A stretch of DNA of 12,018 nt from DASZHA01 sp049644325 (GTDB lineage Bacteria; Chloroflexota; Dormibacteria; DASZGP01): assembly GCA_049644325.1 (NCBI GenBank), contig JBARRR010000150.1:1-12018 (forward strand), given 5' to 3'. This document shows positions 11,409 to 12,018 of this stretch, piece after piece (position 1 is the stretch's first letter; every line of letters begins with the position of its first letter). The position numbers and the translations under genes are program-made. The notes beneath the pieces were generated by a model. The model searched no databases. It was not told the origin of the DNA and saw only the letters and a program-made list of their open reading frames with translations.

Positions 11409-12018
11409 TTGAGGAAAAGGCATAAGGCCGTGCATGCGCTCGCCCTGGCACTTGTGGCCGCGGTAATTGCGGGCGCGCTGCCGGCGGTGGCCTCGTTTGT
11501 CGACTTGCCCGTCACCGAATCGGCGTCGGCCCAATGGGTACCTCCAGCAAGGGATAGCTGGGCAGGTCACGGCACCGACCTGGCCAACCCGGCCGGCTGC
11601 GACCCCCTCGACCCCGCGCAGTGCATGCTGCCCTACCCCAACGACTGGTTCACGCGGCCTGACGCGCGCAGCGCCACCGGGCGGCGGCTGGACCTGAGCC
11701 TCCTGGCGATGCCGCGCAACACCCTCGGCAAGCCGATCGAACCGCAGGAGTGGAACCGCAGCGACGGCTTCAGCGCCGGCGCACAGATCCTGACGGTCGT
11801 GCCGGGCATGACCAGGAACGAGGACCTCGTCCCCTCTGGGCTTCCGCCGGTGACCAACCTCGGGGCCAACTCCCAGCCCGACCGCGGCGTTGTCCTGCTC
11901 GACGTCGAGACCGGAAAGCGAACCCCGGTCTGGGTCGAGGTCGATCAATACACGCAGGAGTCGGGCCTTGTCGCCACCGGGTCGGTGCAGCAGGACCTGG
12001 TCATCCACCCGGCGGTCA
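11409..12018 (+). CDS. Secreted protein of unknown function (3' end outside window)
   Basis: This is the first 203 codons of an exported protein that runs off the right edge. From TTG 11409 it begins MRKRHKAVHALALALVAAVI, a basic n-region followed by a hydrophobic core, with likely signal peptidase sites after AVA (28) or ASA (41). GTG 11430 is an alternative with AAAAGG upstream, but it would lose the basic residues. The mature part has a cysteine pair in GCDPLDPAQCMLPYPNDWFT (63-82), then RRLDLSLLAMPRNTLGKPIE and EWNRSDGFSAGAQIL. I know this CDPLDP...PNDWFT style from large uncharacterised secreted proteins of high-GC bacteria. The opening resembles the N-terminal region of some extracellular lipases, but no catalytic motif lies in the visible part. 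No lipobox cysteine follows the signal sequence. Function unassigned. Confidence 0.8.
   Translation, partial: MRKRHKAVHALALALVAAVIAGALPAVASFVDLPVTESASAQWVPPARDSWAGHGTDLANPAGCDPLDPAQCMLPYPNDWFTRPDARSATGRRLDLSLLAMPRNTLGKPIEPQEWNRSDGFSAGAQILTVVPGMTRNEDLVPSGLPPVTNLGANSQPDRGVVLLDVETGKRTPVWVEVDQYTQESGLVATGSVQQDLVIHPAV

Noticed and set aside
11310..12008. Upstream extension of the EamA frame to a 563-residue protein
   Set aside because: The added segment has no membrane or domain features and lies opposite a plus-strand gene with a convincing signal peptide and conserved blocks.

Overview
This is a GC-rich bacterial chromosomal window with 13 protein genes: 11 complete and one cut off at each end. 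I see no RNA genes, insertion sequences, CRISPR arrays or phage genes. The acetyl-CoA carboxylase carboxyltransferase is split into separate AccA and AccD subunits. That is unlike the fused type usual in mycobacteria and Streptomyces. With the high GC, the GTG and apparently rare start codons, and the ECF41-type sigma factor, this suggests a soil-type lineage such as Chloroflexota, Dormibacterota or a deep-branching actinobacterium. The assignment is inference; I cannot fix the taxon.

Layout. (1) Positions 1-4127, minus strand: a zinc-ribbon thioredoxin, then the fatty-acid initiation and elongation block fabF-fabH-accD-accA. The four fab/acc genes overlap end to start. AccA is cut by the left edge and lacks the usual N-terminal helices. 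(2) 4209-5152: a plus-strand serine esterase converging on a minus-strand protein made almost entirely of a ubiquitin-type (UBP) zinc finger. (3) 5285-7294, minus: a membrane acyltransferase of the OafA type with a C-terminal SGNH esterase domain and an unusual N-terminal helix-turn-helix. (4) 7375-10297: a two-gene drug-type ABC exporter (minus) divergent from an ECF41 (SigJ-like) sigma factor (plus). (5) 10317-11198, minus: an EamA/DMT transporter. (6) 11409 to the right end, plus: the start of a secreted protein of unknown function.

The main discovery is in the 100-base gap between exporter and sigma factor. A perfect 9-base inverted repeat there supplies the -35 element of two divergent promoters. 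On both strands the sequence reads TGTCACG, exactly 16 bases, then CGTC, which is the layout described for ECF41 sigma promoters (TGTCACA-N16-CGTC). This predicts that the sigma factor activates itself and the exporter as one mirrored switch. No anti-sigma gene and no COE-type partner (carboxymuconolactone decarboxylase, oxidoreductase or epimerase), the usual ECF41 neighbour, is present in the window. The promoter also corrects the start of the ATPase gene and predicts a nearly leaderless exporter mRNA.

Other points of interest are the HTH-acyltransferase-SGNH fusion, the bacterial UBP zinc finger, dyad elements upstream of fabF, a possible 21-codon leader peptide upstream of thioredoxin, and unusual starts for the esterase and the EamA transporter.
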